From Sphingobacterium multivorum (GTDB lineage Bacteria > Bacteroidota > Bacteroidia > Sphingobacteriales > Sphingobacteriaceae), in contig NZ_CP154261.1 of assembly GCF_039511225.1 (NCBI RefSeq), positions 4,712,001-4,776,000 on the forward strand: a DNA stretch of 64,000 bases, given 5' to 3'. A program made the position numbers and the translations under genes. The notes beneath the pieces are model-generated. The model ran no database searches. It was given only the letters and a program-made list of their open reading frames with translations, and had not been told where the DNA came from. Position 1 is the first letter of the stretch. Each line of letters opens with the position of its first letter. Positions 57,105 through 64,000 of this stretch are shown in pieces.

Positions 57105-57509
57105 ATGAATTTAAGAGCATTAGTATCCGTAACTGGTAAACCAGGATTGTTCAAATTGGTTGGACAAAATAAAGGTGGTTTTATTTTAGAAACCCTCGAT
57201 CAGGCAAAAATTAAAACTGTAGTAAGTTTATCTTCTACGAAAATGGCGACTTTGGAAGATATCACCATCTATGGTGAAGAAGAAGAAATTCGTCTATTGA
57301 ATATTTTTGAAACAATCAAGGAGAAAGGCATCGCTTTACCGGATACAAAATCTGATGGCGCTACATTAAGAGAATTCTTCCGTGAGGTAGCTCCTGGCCA
57401 TGATGAATCACGTGTTTATTCTTCGGATATTAAAAAGGTTATCACATGGTACAACATTATCAAGGAATTTCCTTTATTTGAAGAAGAAGCACCAGCTCCT
57501 TTAATGTAA
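57105..57509 (+). CDS. DUF5606 protein
   Basis: The product is a 134-residue soluble acidic protein (MNLRALVSVTGKPGLFKLVGQNKGGFILETL) matching DUF5606, a conserved Bacteroidota family of unknown function. The small N-terminal beta domain seems SH3-like. It is co-transcribed with the cyclophilin gene, a pairing worth noting for function prediction. Confidence 0.85.
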   Translation: MNLRALVSVTGKPGLFKLVGQNKGGFILETLDQAKIKTVVSLSSTKMATLEDITIYGEEEEIRLLNIFETIKEKGIALPDTKSDGATLREFFREVAPGHDESRVYSSDIKKVITWYNIIKEFPLFEEEAPAPLM

Positions 57510-57532
57510 ACTTTTACATATCGCCCAAATAA

Positions 57533-57567
57533 AAAAGGAGTTGATCAGATGATCAACTCCTTTTTTA
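57533..57567. terminator. bidirectional terminator after DUF5606
   Basis: AAAAAGGAGTTGATC and its complement form a 15-bp stem with a 4-nt loop, flanked by A and T runs. Confidence 0.9.
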
Positions 57568-57591
57568 TGGTGTTTCCTTTTTTGGGGTTCT

Positions 57592-58524
57592 CTAATGAAA
57601 CACCACATCAAATACACTCTTTTCGATGTTGTTTTGATCCTTGGCCCCATCAAGCTTAACATGTGCTTTTGTTACCTCAAATTCTTTGGGTTCAAATTGC
57701 TTTTCGACAACAGCAGTGGTCGTAAAGCGCAATAGGGAATTTTCATCCGCGTTGAGATAGGCATCAATTTCAAGAATTCCTTCGTTTTCGTCAAACACAT
57801 AAGGATGTAGCAAATTGATTCCTTTCGGAATCCGTGGACTCTTCCAAACGACAAATTTAGGGAGCGCCTTATCCATTGTATCAATTTTATTGTAAATAGC
57901 CTGCTGACAGGTAATTCCGGCAATTACTTTTGTTTTCCCGGTCTTATCAATCATATACTCTTTAGGATTTATGCGTATCTGCACTTTCGCCAATCCATTA
58001 AGTTTCCCTTCCGGATAGTTCACTCCTACATGGATAGCCTCATTGCCACTATTTGCAATAAAAACCTCGCCTGAACCTTTGTTATAATTTACATAATTTT
58101 CCAATCGGTACGTCAGCCCCTCCGCATTAGATTTTGCCTGTTGTTGATCAAATTTAATTTCCATTTTGCGTAAAGGAACAAGCATCAGCTCCATACGCTG
58201 CAAGGGATGTTCAATATCAAAGTTATGTTTCTTCATATGTTCAGCTTGAGGTAGTGCGGATATGGCTTTCCACAATGCAGCAGGTGAACTGTCTTTGGTC
58301 AGATTCATCAACTTGATTAGTTCAGCAAAAGGCATATTGGGAAAAGTAACTTTTTGTACGATTACCGCAGCATTGATCCGTTTAGCAGAGCGGATGTCAG
58401 TTGTTGTATTTGATTCTTCATGTAGCTTAACCTCTTTAGGTGTAGAGGATTGACAATTGTGAAAAAGAAGCACTATGCCTAATAACGGGAAAACTAAGGC
58501 GTACTTTTTTAGATATTTTTCCAT
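57592..58524 (-). CDS. predicted lipoprotein, unknown function
   Basis: The 310-residue protein begins MEKYLKKYALVFPLLGIVLLFHNCQS, a lipoprotein-type signal with the Cys in LFHNC. The rest has about ten predicted beta strands (for example KSNAEGLTYRLENYVNYNKGS and FVVWKSPRIPKG) and no known domain. It is convergent with DUF5606 across the terminator. No close operon partner is seen. Confidence 0.72.
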   Translation of the reverse strand: MEKYLKKYALVFPLLGIVLLFHNCQSSTPKEVKLHEESNTTTDIRSAKRINAAVIVQKVTFPNMPFAELIKLMNLTKDSSPAALWKAISALPQAEHMKKHNFDIEHPLQRMELMLVPLRKMEIKFDQQQAKSNAEGLTYRLENYVNYNKGSGEVFIANSGNEAIHVGVNYPEGKLNGLAKVQIRINPKEYMIDKTGKTKVIAGITCQQAIYNKIDTMDKALPKFVVWKSPRIPKGINLLHPYVFDENEGILEIDAYLNADENSLLRFTTTAVVEKQFEPKEFEVTKAHVKLDGAKDQNNIEKSVFDVVFH

Positions 58525-58584
58525 ATCTATAGCTGTTTAAATGTAGTATAGACAAATTTACCTTATTTGACGCAGATATCACAG

Positions 58585-58616
58585 AAAAGCCCCGGAATTT
58601 ATATCCGGGGCTTTTA
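58585..58616. terminator. terminator downstream of murA
   Basis: AAAAGCCCCGGA and its complement form a 12-bp stem around a 7-nt loop. It lies 36 bp beyond the murA stop on the minus strand. Confidence 0.85.
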
Positions 58617-58651
58617 TTATCTTGTGCTAGCAGACAGGCTAGTTGTTATAC

Positions 58652-59977
58652 TTAGTGTCCTTTTGGTTCGGCATCGATACGTTTAATATCTGCTCCTAAT
58701 TTACGCAAGCGCTCTTCGATATCTTGATAGCCACGCTCTATCTGTTCGATATTGTGGATCACCGATTTTCCTTTGGCAGATAGCGCTGCAATTAATAAAG
58801 ACACGCCGGCACGAATATCTGGCGAAGTCATTTCAATACCTCTTAGGTGGTGTGATTTATTCAGTCCAATAACGGTTGCACGGTGTGGATCGCACAAAAT
58901 GATCTGAGCGCCCATATCAATCAATTTGTCGACGAAAAACAAACGGCTCTCGAACATTTTTTGGTGGATCAATACATTTCCTTTTGCCTGAGTCGCCACA
59001 ACAAGTACGATACTTAATAAATCGGGTGTAAAACCTGGCCAAGGTGCATCCGAAATCGTCAGGATAGACCCATCGATAAATGTATCGATTTCATAAGATT
59101 CTTGCGCCGGGATAAAAATATCATCACCACGTAATTCAAACTTGATACCTAAGCGTGAAAATACAGATGGAATAACACCCAGTTCTTCGAAACAGACATC
59201 CTTAATGGTAATTTCTGAACCGGTCATTGCTGCAAGTCCGATGAAAGAACCTATTTCAATCATATCAGGCAACATCCGGTGCGAAGTTCCGCCAAGACGC
59301 TCTACCCCCTCGATAGTCAACAAATTAGATCCAATACCGGATATTTTTGCTCCCATGCGATTCAACATCTTACATAGTTGTTGCAAATAGGGCTCACAAG
59401 CCGCATTGTATATCGTTGTTGTCCCTTTTGCCAATACAGCAGCCATCACGATATTCGCGGTACCCGTCACAGAAGCTTCGTCCAAAAGGATATAACTTCC
59501 CTTTAACTCTGTCGCGTCAACGTTAAAAAAATGGGTAGTCGCATCGTATACAAACTTAGCACCCAATTTTTCAAAGCCTAAAAAGTGTGTATCCAATCGT
59601 CTACGTCCGATTTTATCCCCCCCAGGTTTCGGAATAGCGGCCTTTCCAAATCGGGCCAACAAAGGGCCGACAATCATGATCGAGCCGCGCAATCCGCCGC
59701 CTTTTTCTTTAAATTCAGGTGACTGGAAATAGTCTATATTTATGTCTTTAGCCTCAAAAACGTATGTGTCCTTATCTATGCGATTAATTTTAACACCTAA
59801 AGCAGCCAATAGATCGATCAACTTATTGACATCCTTAATATCTGGGATATTACTGATGGTCATAGGTTCTTCTGTCAGTAAAACTGCAGAAAGGATCTGT
59901 AAGGCCTCATTTTTTGCTCCTTGAGGAATAATCTCTCCCTTTAACGGTTTTCCACCGATTATTTCAAATGCGTTCAT
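58652..59977 (-). CDS. murA: UDP-N-acetylglucosamine 1-carboxyvinyltransferase
   Basis: The 441-residue enzyme catalyses the first committed step of peptidoglycan synthesis, adding enolpyruvate to UDP-GlcNAc. Family blocks include the N-terminal GGKPLKGEIIPQGAKNEAL, the loop KPGGDKIGRRRLDTHF, and the C-terminal SPDIRAGVSLLIAALSAKG with IERGYQDIEERL. In the catalytic loop the usual Cys115 (E. coli numbering) is Asp121, a change that in other bacteria keeps activity and gives fosfomycin resistance. DUF4290 is upstream on the same strand, 211 bp away. Confidence 0.96.
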   Translation of the reverse strand: MNAFEIIGGKPLKGEIIPQGAKNEALQILSAVLLTEEPMTISNIPDIKDVNKLIDLLAALGVKINRIDKDTYVFEAKDINIDYFQSPEFKEKGGGLRGSIMIVGPLLARFGKAAIPKPGGDKIGRRRLDTHFLGFEKLGAKFVYDATTHFFNVDATELKGSYILLDEASVTGTANIVMAAVLAKGTTTIYNAACEPYLQQLCKMLNRMGAKISGIGSNLLTIEGVERLGGTSHRMLPDMIEIGSFIGLAAMTGSEITIKDVCFEELGVIPSVFSRLGIKFELRGDDIFIPAQESYEIDTFIDGSILTISDAPWPGFTPDLLSIVLVVATQAKGNVLIHQKMFESRLFFVDKLIDMGAQIILCDPHRATVIGLNKSHHLRGIEMTSPDIRAGVSLLIAALSAKGKSVIHNIEQIERGYQDIEERLRKLGADIKRIDAEPKGH

Positions 59978-60115
59978 TTATATATAAGTGATATCTTCTT
60001 AGTATCAGAGCCCTGTTCTTGTATTTGCCTCGGGATATTTAGCCTTCCGTCTACTATACAAAGATGAAAGTCTCAAAGAACCATGCTAGCGATTAAAGTA
60101 GTGCGGTTCTTAAAA

Positions 60116-60169
60116 AAGAGAAGGCAATTGTAAAGAAATCTGTTAATCACTTCGCAATTGCCTGCTTCT
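60116..60169 (-). terminator. possible hairpin terminator after the DUF4290 gene
   Basis: GGCAATTG (60123-60130) and CAATTGCC (60155-60162), extended by AGAA and TTCT-like ends, pair across a 24-nt loop. The wide loop makes termination uncertain. Confidence 0.4.
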
Positions 60170-60188
60170 TTAAACAAATCTTTAAGAA

Positions 60189-61016
60189 CTAGCCCCGTTT
60201 ATTATTATAATTACCCTGAGGTTTTCTGTTTCTGTTATTGTTGTTATTACTTCCGTAATTATTATTGTTATTGTTGTCCCTTCCGTAGCTGTTGTTGTTG
60301 CTTCCGTAATTATTGCGCTTCGTATTATTGTTATTGTTACTTGCCATACGAGGCTTGCCTCCCCCCTTCGATTGGTGACCGGAATTATTGTTATTGCTAT
60401 TGTTATTATTTCCGCCAGAATTACTGTTAGCCGGACCTTTAACGCGATTTCCCGGAGGCGGGGTTTTAAAGTCAAGCTTGGTCAATACCGTACCTTCTGG
60501 TAAGGTTAATTGATAACCTGATAACTCTTTTAGATCCTGAATGATCAACTCGTCTGAAACAGAATCCTTATTCCAGGTCAGGTAAGCCATTTTCATAAAA
60601 TTGGCGATACCGATGACCATCTGCTCTCTTTTGGCTTCGTCATTGGCCAATAACGCTTTTTCAATCATTTTCTCTACGGTAAAACCATAGTGCTTGAATC
60701 TAATGGAATGCTGCGGGTAGCCTAGGTGCTCAACTTCGTGTTTCACGCTTTTCGCTGTAGCAATTGGATAAGGCGAATCGATATCCAATTTAAAATCAGA
60801 AATAATCTGTAGGTGATCCCACAGTTTATGTTTAAAATCAGACACATCTCTCAAATGCGGGTTCAATACCCCCATCATATCGATTACAATCTGTGCATGT
60901 TTATTTCTTTCTTCCTTTGTGGGTAAAGTACAGATGTAATCTACCATATTTTGCACATTGCGACCATATTCTGCAAGGATCAATTTTGGTCTAGTGCTGT
61001 TGTAGTCAAAGTTCAT
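60189..61016 (-). CDS. DUF4290 protein with Asn/Gly-rich tail
   Basis: The 275-residue protein has a folded N-terminal part (about residues 1-200, MNFDYNSTRPKLILAEYGRN) that is the DUF4290 domain, a conserved Bacteroidota family of unknown function. The last 75 residues are low complexity, mostly Asn, Ser, Gly, Arg and Lys repeats ending in RNRKPQGNYNNKRG, like RGG-type RNA-binding tails. The repeat DNA is rich in AAT/AAC codons. It lies between pcrA and murA. Confidence 0.88.
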   Translation of the reverse strand: MNFDYNSTRPKLILAEYGRNVQNMVDYICTLPTKEERNKHAQIVIDMMGVLNPHLRDVSDFKHKLWDHLQIISDFKLDIDSPYPIATAKSVKHEVEHLGYPQHSIRFKHYGFTVEKMIEKALLANDEAKREQMVIGIANFMKMAYLTWNKDSVSDELIIQDLKELSGYQLTLPEGTVLTKLDFKTPPPGNRVKGPANSNSGGNNNNSNNNNSGHQSKGGGKPRMASNNNNNTKRNNYGSNNNSYGRDNNNNNNYGSNNNNNRNRKPQGNYNNKRG

Positions 61017-61069
61017 ATAGCTAATATAAGTACCTAATTAAACGAACAAGATATCGTTTTGGTATTTTA

Positions 61070-63349
61070 TTATTGAATTATTCTAAGTTTTGCAAATTTA
61101 AGCAACAATTGTTTCTGTCCCAACTCCTTAAAGAAAATAGTTGCTTTTATATCTCCTTTGTTTCCTTCGAGATTAACAACTTTACCAAATCCAAAGCGTT
61201 CATGTTCAACTTCCATGCCGACCTGAAGATTTGATGTATCTGAAGGAGCAAAACCCGCAGTAGGTTTGTGGGCTTTCGGCAGTATCGATGTCGTTTTAAC
61301 CATAGGCTTAGGCTTAGGTTTAGAAAACGTATCATCACTGTCCTTTTGCTGCCATGCAATTCGTTCGCCTTGAAAACTTCCGGCTGAGGCAGAAGTTTGT
61401 CGTGGTTTAAAATCCAATGCAAGACATGCCGGATTCAATTCATCCAAGAAGCGACTGGGTTCGCAATTATTCAGCGTTCCCCAACGATATCGCGAAGTAG
61501 CATACGAAAGTAGTAATTTTTTTTCAGCTCTCGTAACGGCAACATAAAAAAGTCTTCGTTCCTCTTCCAGTTCCGACCTGGAATTCAACGACAACTGGGA
61601 AGGAAATAGGTTTTCTTCTAAGCCTACAATAAAAACAATCGGAAATTCCAAGCCTTTGGAAGAGTGGATGGTCATCAATGATACAGTATCCGCATTTGGA
61701 TCTTTATCATTATCGTCGTTTGTCAACAGGGCGATATCCTGCATATAGACATCAAGTCCACGTTCTTCGATATCTTCCCGTTCCGAAAATTCCTTGATAC
61801 CATTGAGGAGTTCCTGGATATTTTCGTAACGTGCCAACCCCTCTACCGATTTGTCTTCGTACAATTCTTTCAGAATACCGCAGTGCTGCGCAATATGCAT
61901 TGCGGTATCAAATGCGTTATTGTTTTTGGCCAGGGCCTGAAAACTCTGTATCATCTGTGCAAAACCACCGACGGACGTTGCGCTACGCCCGTCTAGAAAC
62001 TGGGCTGCATTTGCAACAACATCCCATATACGGTACTGATTCTGATCTGCAGCGATCATGATCTTCTCGATTGTCGTATCCCCTATCCCTCTACGCGGGT
62101 AATTGATCACACGCTTGAGTGCTTCCTCATCATTCGGGTTGAAGGTTAGTCTGAAATACGCGATCAGATCTTTAATTTCTTTCCGTTGATAGAAAGAAGT
62201 ACCACCATAAATTTTATAAGGGATATTGATTTTGCGTAAGGCCTCCTCCATAGCCCTGGACTGGGCATTGGTACGATACAGAATAGCAAAATCCTTATAA
62301 TTAAGCCCTTTTAACGATTTCTCTTCAATGATTTGGTCGGCCACGATCTTACCTTCCTCATTGTCCGAGAAAGCACGTGAAACCCTGATTTTTTCGCCCT
62401 CTTCATTATCCGAGAAAACATTTTTCTCCAATTGATTCTGATTATTGGCAATCACCGAATTGGCCGCATTCACGATCATCTTCGTAGATCGATAATTCTG
62501 CTCCAGTTTAAAGATCTTCACATCCGGATAATCCTTTTGGAAATTGAGGATATTCTGAATATTTGCCCCACGAAATGCATAGATAGACTGTGCGTCATCC
62601 CCAACCACACAGATATTTTCATTGACGGCTGCCAGGCGTTTGACAATAAGGTATTGCGAGAAGTTGGTATCCTGGTACTCATCGACCATTAGGTACCGAA
62701 ATTGATGCTGGTACTTATGCAGTACCTCTGGATGTTTATTTAACAAGACATTTGTTTTAAACAACAGATCGTCGAAATCCATTGCCCCTGCACGGTAACA
62801 GCGCTGTGCATAGGTCATATAAATCTGTCCCAGTTGACCACGTCCATTGGAAATATCTTCGGCCAAAATCGCTTCATTCTTATTATATTCCTGCGGTGAG
62901 ATCAGGTTGTTTTTTGCCTGTGAAATACGTCCGTACACATGATTGACATTATACAGCTTATCATCGAGATTCATTTCCTTTAAAATGGCACGTAATAAAC
63001 TTTTGGTATCGTCTGTATCGTAGATGGTAAAGTTCCTGGGATATCCGATCAGTTCAGCTTCTACACGGAGTATTTTTGCAAATACCGAGTGGAATGTTCC
63101 CATCCAAATATTTTTCGCTTCGCTCCCAACAACAGAAACGATACGCGCGCGCATCTCTTTAGCTGCCTTGTTGGTAAATGTCAATACCAAGATATTGAAT
63201 GGATCAACACCTTTTTGAATCAAGTGTGCGACACGATAGGTAATTACCCGTGTTTTTCCTGAACCAGCTCCCGCAACAATCATCACAGGACCTTCTGTTT
63301 GCTCTACGGCTCCTCGTTGTGAAGGGTTTAAACCCGCTAAATAATCCAA
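61070..63349 (-). CDS. pcrA: UvrD/PcrA-type ATP-dependent DNA helicase
   Basis: The 759-residue SF1A helicase has the Q-motif (LNPSQRGAV), Walker A AGAGSGKT (residues 26-33), DEYQDTN (motif II), QNYRST and SLMTIHSSKGLEFPIVFIVG (motifs IV and V) and the C-terminal Tudor-like module VGMEVEHERFGFGKVVNLEGNKGD. It unwinds DNA in excision and mismatch repair. The start is a TTG with the Shine-Dalgarno AAGGAG 5 nt upstream (63355-63360), which makes TTG plausible despite no ATG nearby. Confidence 0.94.
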   Translation of the reverse strand: MDYLAGLNPSQRGAVEQTEGPVMIVAGAGSGKTRVITYRVAHLIQKGVDPFNILVLTFTNKAAKEMRARIVSVVGSEAKNIWMGTFHSVFAKILRVEAELIGYPRNFTIYDTDDTKSLLRAILKEMNLDDKLYNVNHVYGRISQAKNNLISPQEYNKNEAILAEDISNGRGQLGQIYMTYAQRCYRAGAMDFDDLLFKTNVLLNKHPEVLHKYQHQFRYLMVDEYQDTNFSQYLIVKRLAAVNENICVVGDDAQSIYAFRGANIQNILNFQKDYPDVKIFKLEQNYRSTKMIVNAANSVIANNQNQLEKNVFSDNEEGEKIRVSRAFSDNEEGKIVADQIIEEKSLKGLNYKDFAILYRTNAQSRAMEEALRKINIPYKIYGGTSFYQRKEIKDLIAYFRLTFNPNDEEALKRVINYPRRGIGDTTIEKIMIAADQNQYRIWDVVANAAQFLDGRSATSVGGFAQMIQSFQALAKNNNAFDTAMHIAQHCGILKELYEDKSVEGLARYENIQELLNGIKEFSEREDIEERGLDVYMQDIALLTNDDNDKDPNADTVSLMTIHSSKGLEFPIVFIVGLEENLFPSQLSLNSRSELEEERRLFYVAVTRAEKKLLLSYATSRYRWGTLNNCEPSRFLDELNPACLALDFKPRQTSASAGSFQGERIAWQQKDSDDTFSKPKPKPMVKTTSILPKAHKPTAGFAPSDTSNLQVGMEVEHERFGFGKVVNLEGNKGDIKATIFFKELGQKQLLLKFAKLRIIQ

Positions 63350-63442
63350 ATTAACTCCTTAAATTTTAAAACCTGAGAATAGGGTATAAAAGTACAAATT
63401 TCCTGTTGATCACTGAGGCTATTTTGCTAATATTTTTACACA

Positions 63443-63476
63443 AAAAAAACCGATAATCAAGATTATCGGTTTTTAT
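63443..63476 (-). terminator. terminator after guaB
   Basis: ACCGATAATC and its complement form a 10-bp stem around AA and are flanked by runs of A and T. It lies just downstream of the guaB stop on the minus strand. Confidence 0.85.
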
Positions 63477-63492
63477 ATGCTCCAAGCAATAT

Positions 63493-64000
63493 CTAGCCTC
63501 TGCTGTTATAATTTGGTGCTTCTTTCGTAATGGAAATATTATGTGGATGGGACTCTCTCAGCCCTGCTCCTGTAATACGGACAAATTGTGCTTCCTGTAA
63601 CCTTTCGATTGTAGCAGCACCACAGTAGCCCATAGAAGCGCGTAATCCGCCAATGTATTGATAAACAACCTCAGCCAATGTACCTTTATATGGAACACGT
63701 CCCACAATACCTTCAGGAACCAATTTTTTGATATCATCTTCTACGTCTTGGAAATAACGATCTTTAGATCCTTTTTCCATGGCTTCGATCGAACCCATAC
63801 CGCGGTAAGATTTAAACTTACGTCCTTCGTAGATAATTGTTTCGCCTGGAGCTTCTTCTACGCCAGCGAACAAAGAACCAGCCATAATTGTGCTTGCTCC
63901 AGCTGCGATTGCTTTTGCAATATCACCTGTCTGTTTGATACCTCCATCTGCGATCAAGGGCACACCAGTTCCTTTAAGGGCTTTGGCAACTTCATATACG
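63493..64000 (-). CDS. guaB: IMP dehydrogenase, 3' part (continues past the window)
   Basis: The visible 169 residues match the C-terminal third of IMPDH: VPLIADGGIKQTGDIAKAIAAGASTIMAGSLFAGVEEAPGE, then the flap and YRGMGSIEAMEKGSKDRYF, ending in ESHPHNISITKEAPNYNSRG. The catalytic Cys and CBS domains lie beyond the window. It converts IMP to XMP in guanine nucleotide synthesis. The reading frame runs off the right edge, so this is a partial gene. Confidence 0.95.
   Translation of the reverse strand, partial: VYEVAKALKGTGVPLIADGGIKQTGDIAKAIAAGASTIMAGSLFAGVEEAPGETIIYEGRKFKSYRGMGSIEAMEKGSKDRYFQDVEDDIKKLVPEGIVGRVPYKGTLAEVVYQYIGGLRASMGYCGAATIERLQEAQFVRITGAGLRESHPHNISITKEAPNYNSRG

Noticed and set aside
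60158..60430. Tyr/Cys-rich frame opposite the DUF4290 tail
   Set aside because: It is the antisense shadow of the Asn/Gly-rich repeat.

Overview
The window looks like a chromosomal segment of a Sphingobacterium-like member of the Bacteroidota. The evidence is an rRNA operon (16S-tRNA-Ile-tRNA-Ala-23S-5S) with Sphingobacteriaceae-type sequence, promoters of the Bacteroidota form (TTTG or TTG, about 19-22 nt, then TAnnTTTG), few Shine-Dalgarno sequences, a TonB-dependent receptor, and family-restricted proteins such as DUF4290 and DUF5606. No insertion sequence, prophage, integron or CRISPR array was seen. It reads as ordinary chromosome with accessory stress, regulatory and glycan genes.

Layout. 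1-3290: ribosome-linked block rpsU, xerC and hpf on the minus strand, a HAD phosphatase and a tRNA with CAT anticodon. 3300-7820: an ABC ATPase overlapping a permease fused to an M1 aminopeptidase. 7823-8290: no intact gene, but two open, coding-like fragments. 8290-11280: a cluster of small enzymes (VOC, two SRPBCC, DoxX) divergent from a GlxA-type regulator. 11340-16640: DUF885 lipoprotein, MgtA and MgtC. 16830-19015: AhpD-like, YCII and an ECF42-type sigma factor. 19020-24345: lipoprotein and membrane proteins of unknown role, an AAA ATPase, a TMEM175-type channel and an outer-membrane barrel. 24535-26530: OsmC, a degenerate receiver-like protein and a pirin; OsmC and pirin carry the same FNR/CRP-like box at identical spacing to their promoters. 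26549-30415: a 1288-residue secreted GH31 enzyme, probably an alpha-N-acetylgalactosaminidase. 30770-36390: the rRNA operon on the minus strand with two tandem promoters. 36590-36670: an 11-bp-phased G-tract repeat.

36860-40760: AraC regulator and YgiD dioxygenase, a SelT/SelW-like protein, then an Ada-AlkB DNA-alkylation repair pair. 40876-50580: secreted M1 peptidase, Omp85-like protein, and a tight lipoprotein-TonB receptor-SNF2 helicase run. 50650-51780: two adjacent exported proteins sharing a C-terminal PBCV-type basic adaptor domain. 51888-54989: MarR-EmrA-EmrB efflux operon. 54990-64000: methyltransferase, RadC, cyclophilin with DUF5606, lipoprotein, MurA (with Asp in place of the fosfomycin-target Cys), DUF4290, PcrA/UvrD helicase and the 3' part of guaB.

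The strongest leads are the paired FNR-like operators, the phased G-tract repeat upstream of the rRNA operon, the MurA Cys-to-Asp change, the GH31 multidomain enzyme, the ECF42 locus with a hairpin just before the sigma gene, the direct repeats upstream of ygiD, and the strong ribosome-binding sites kept on rpsU and hpf. I did not find a clearly novel multi-gene defence or conflict system.
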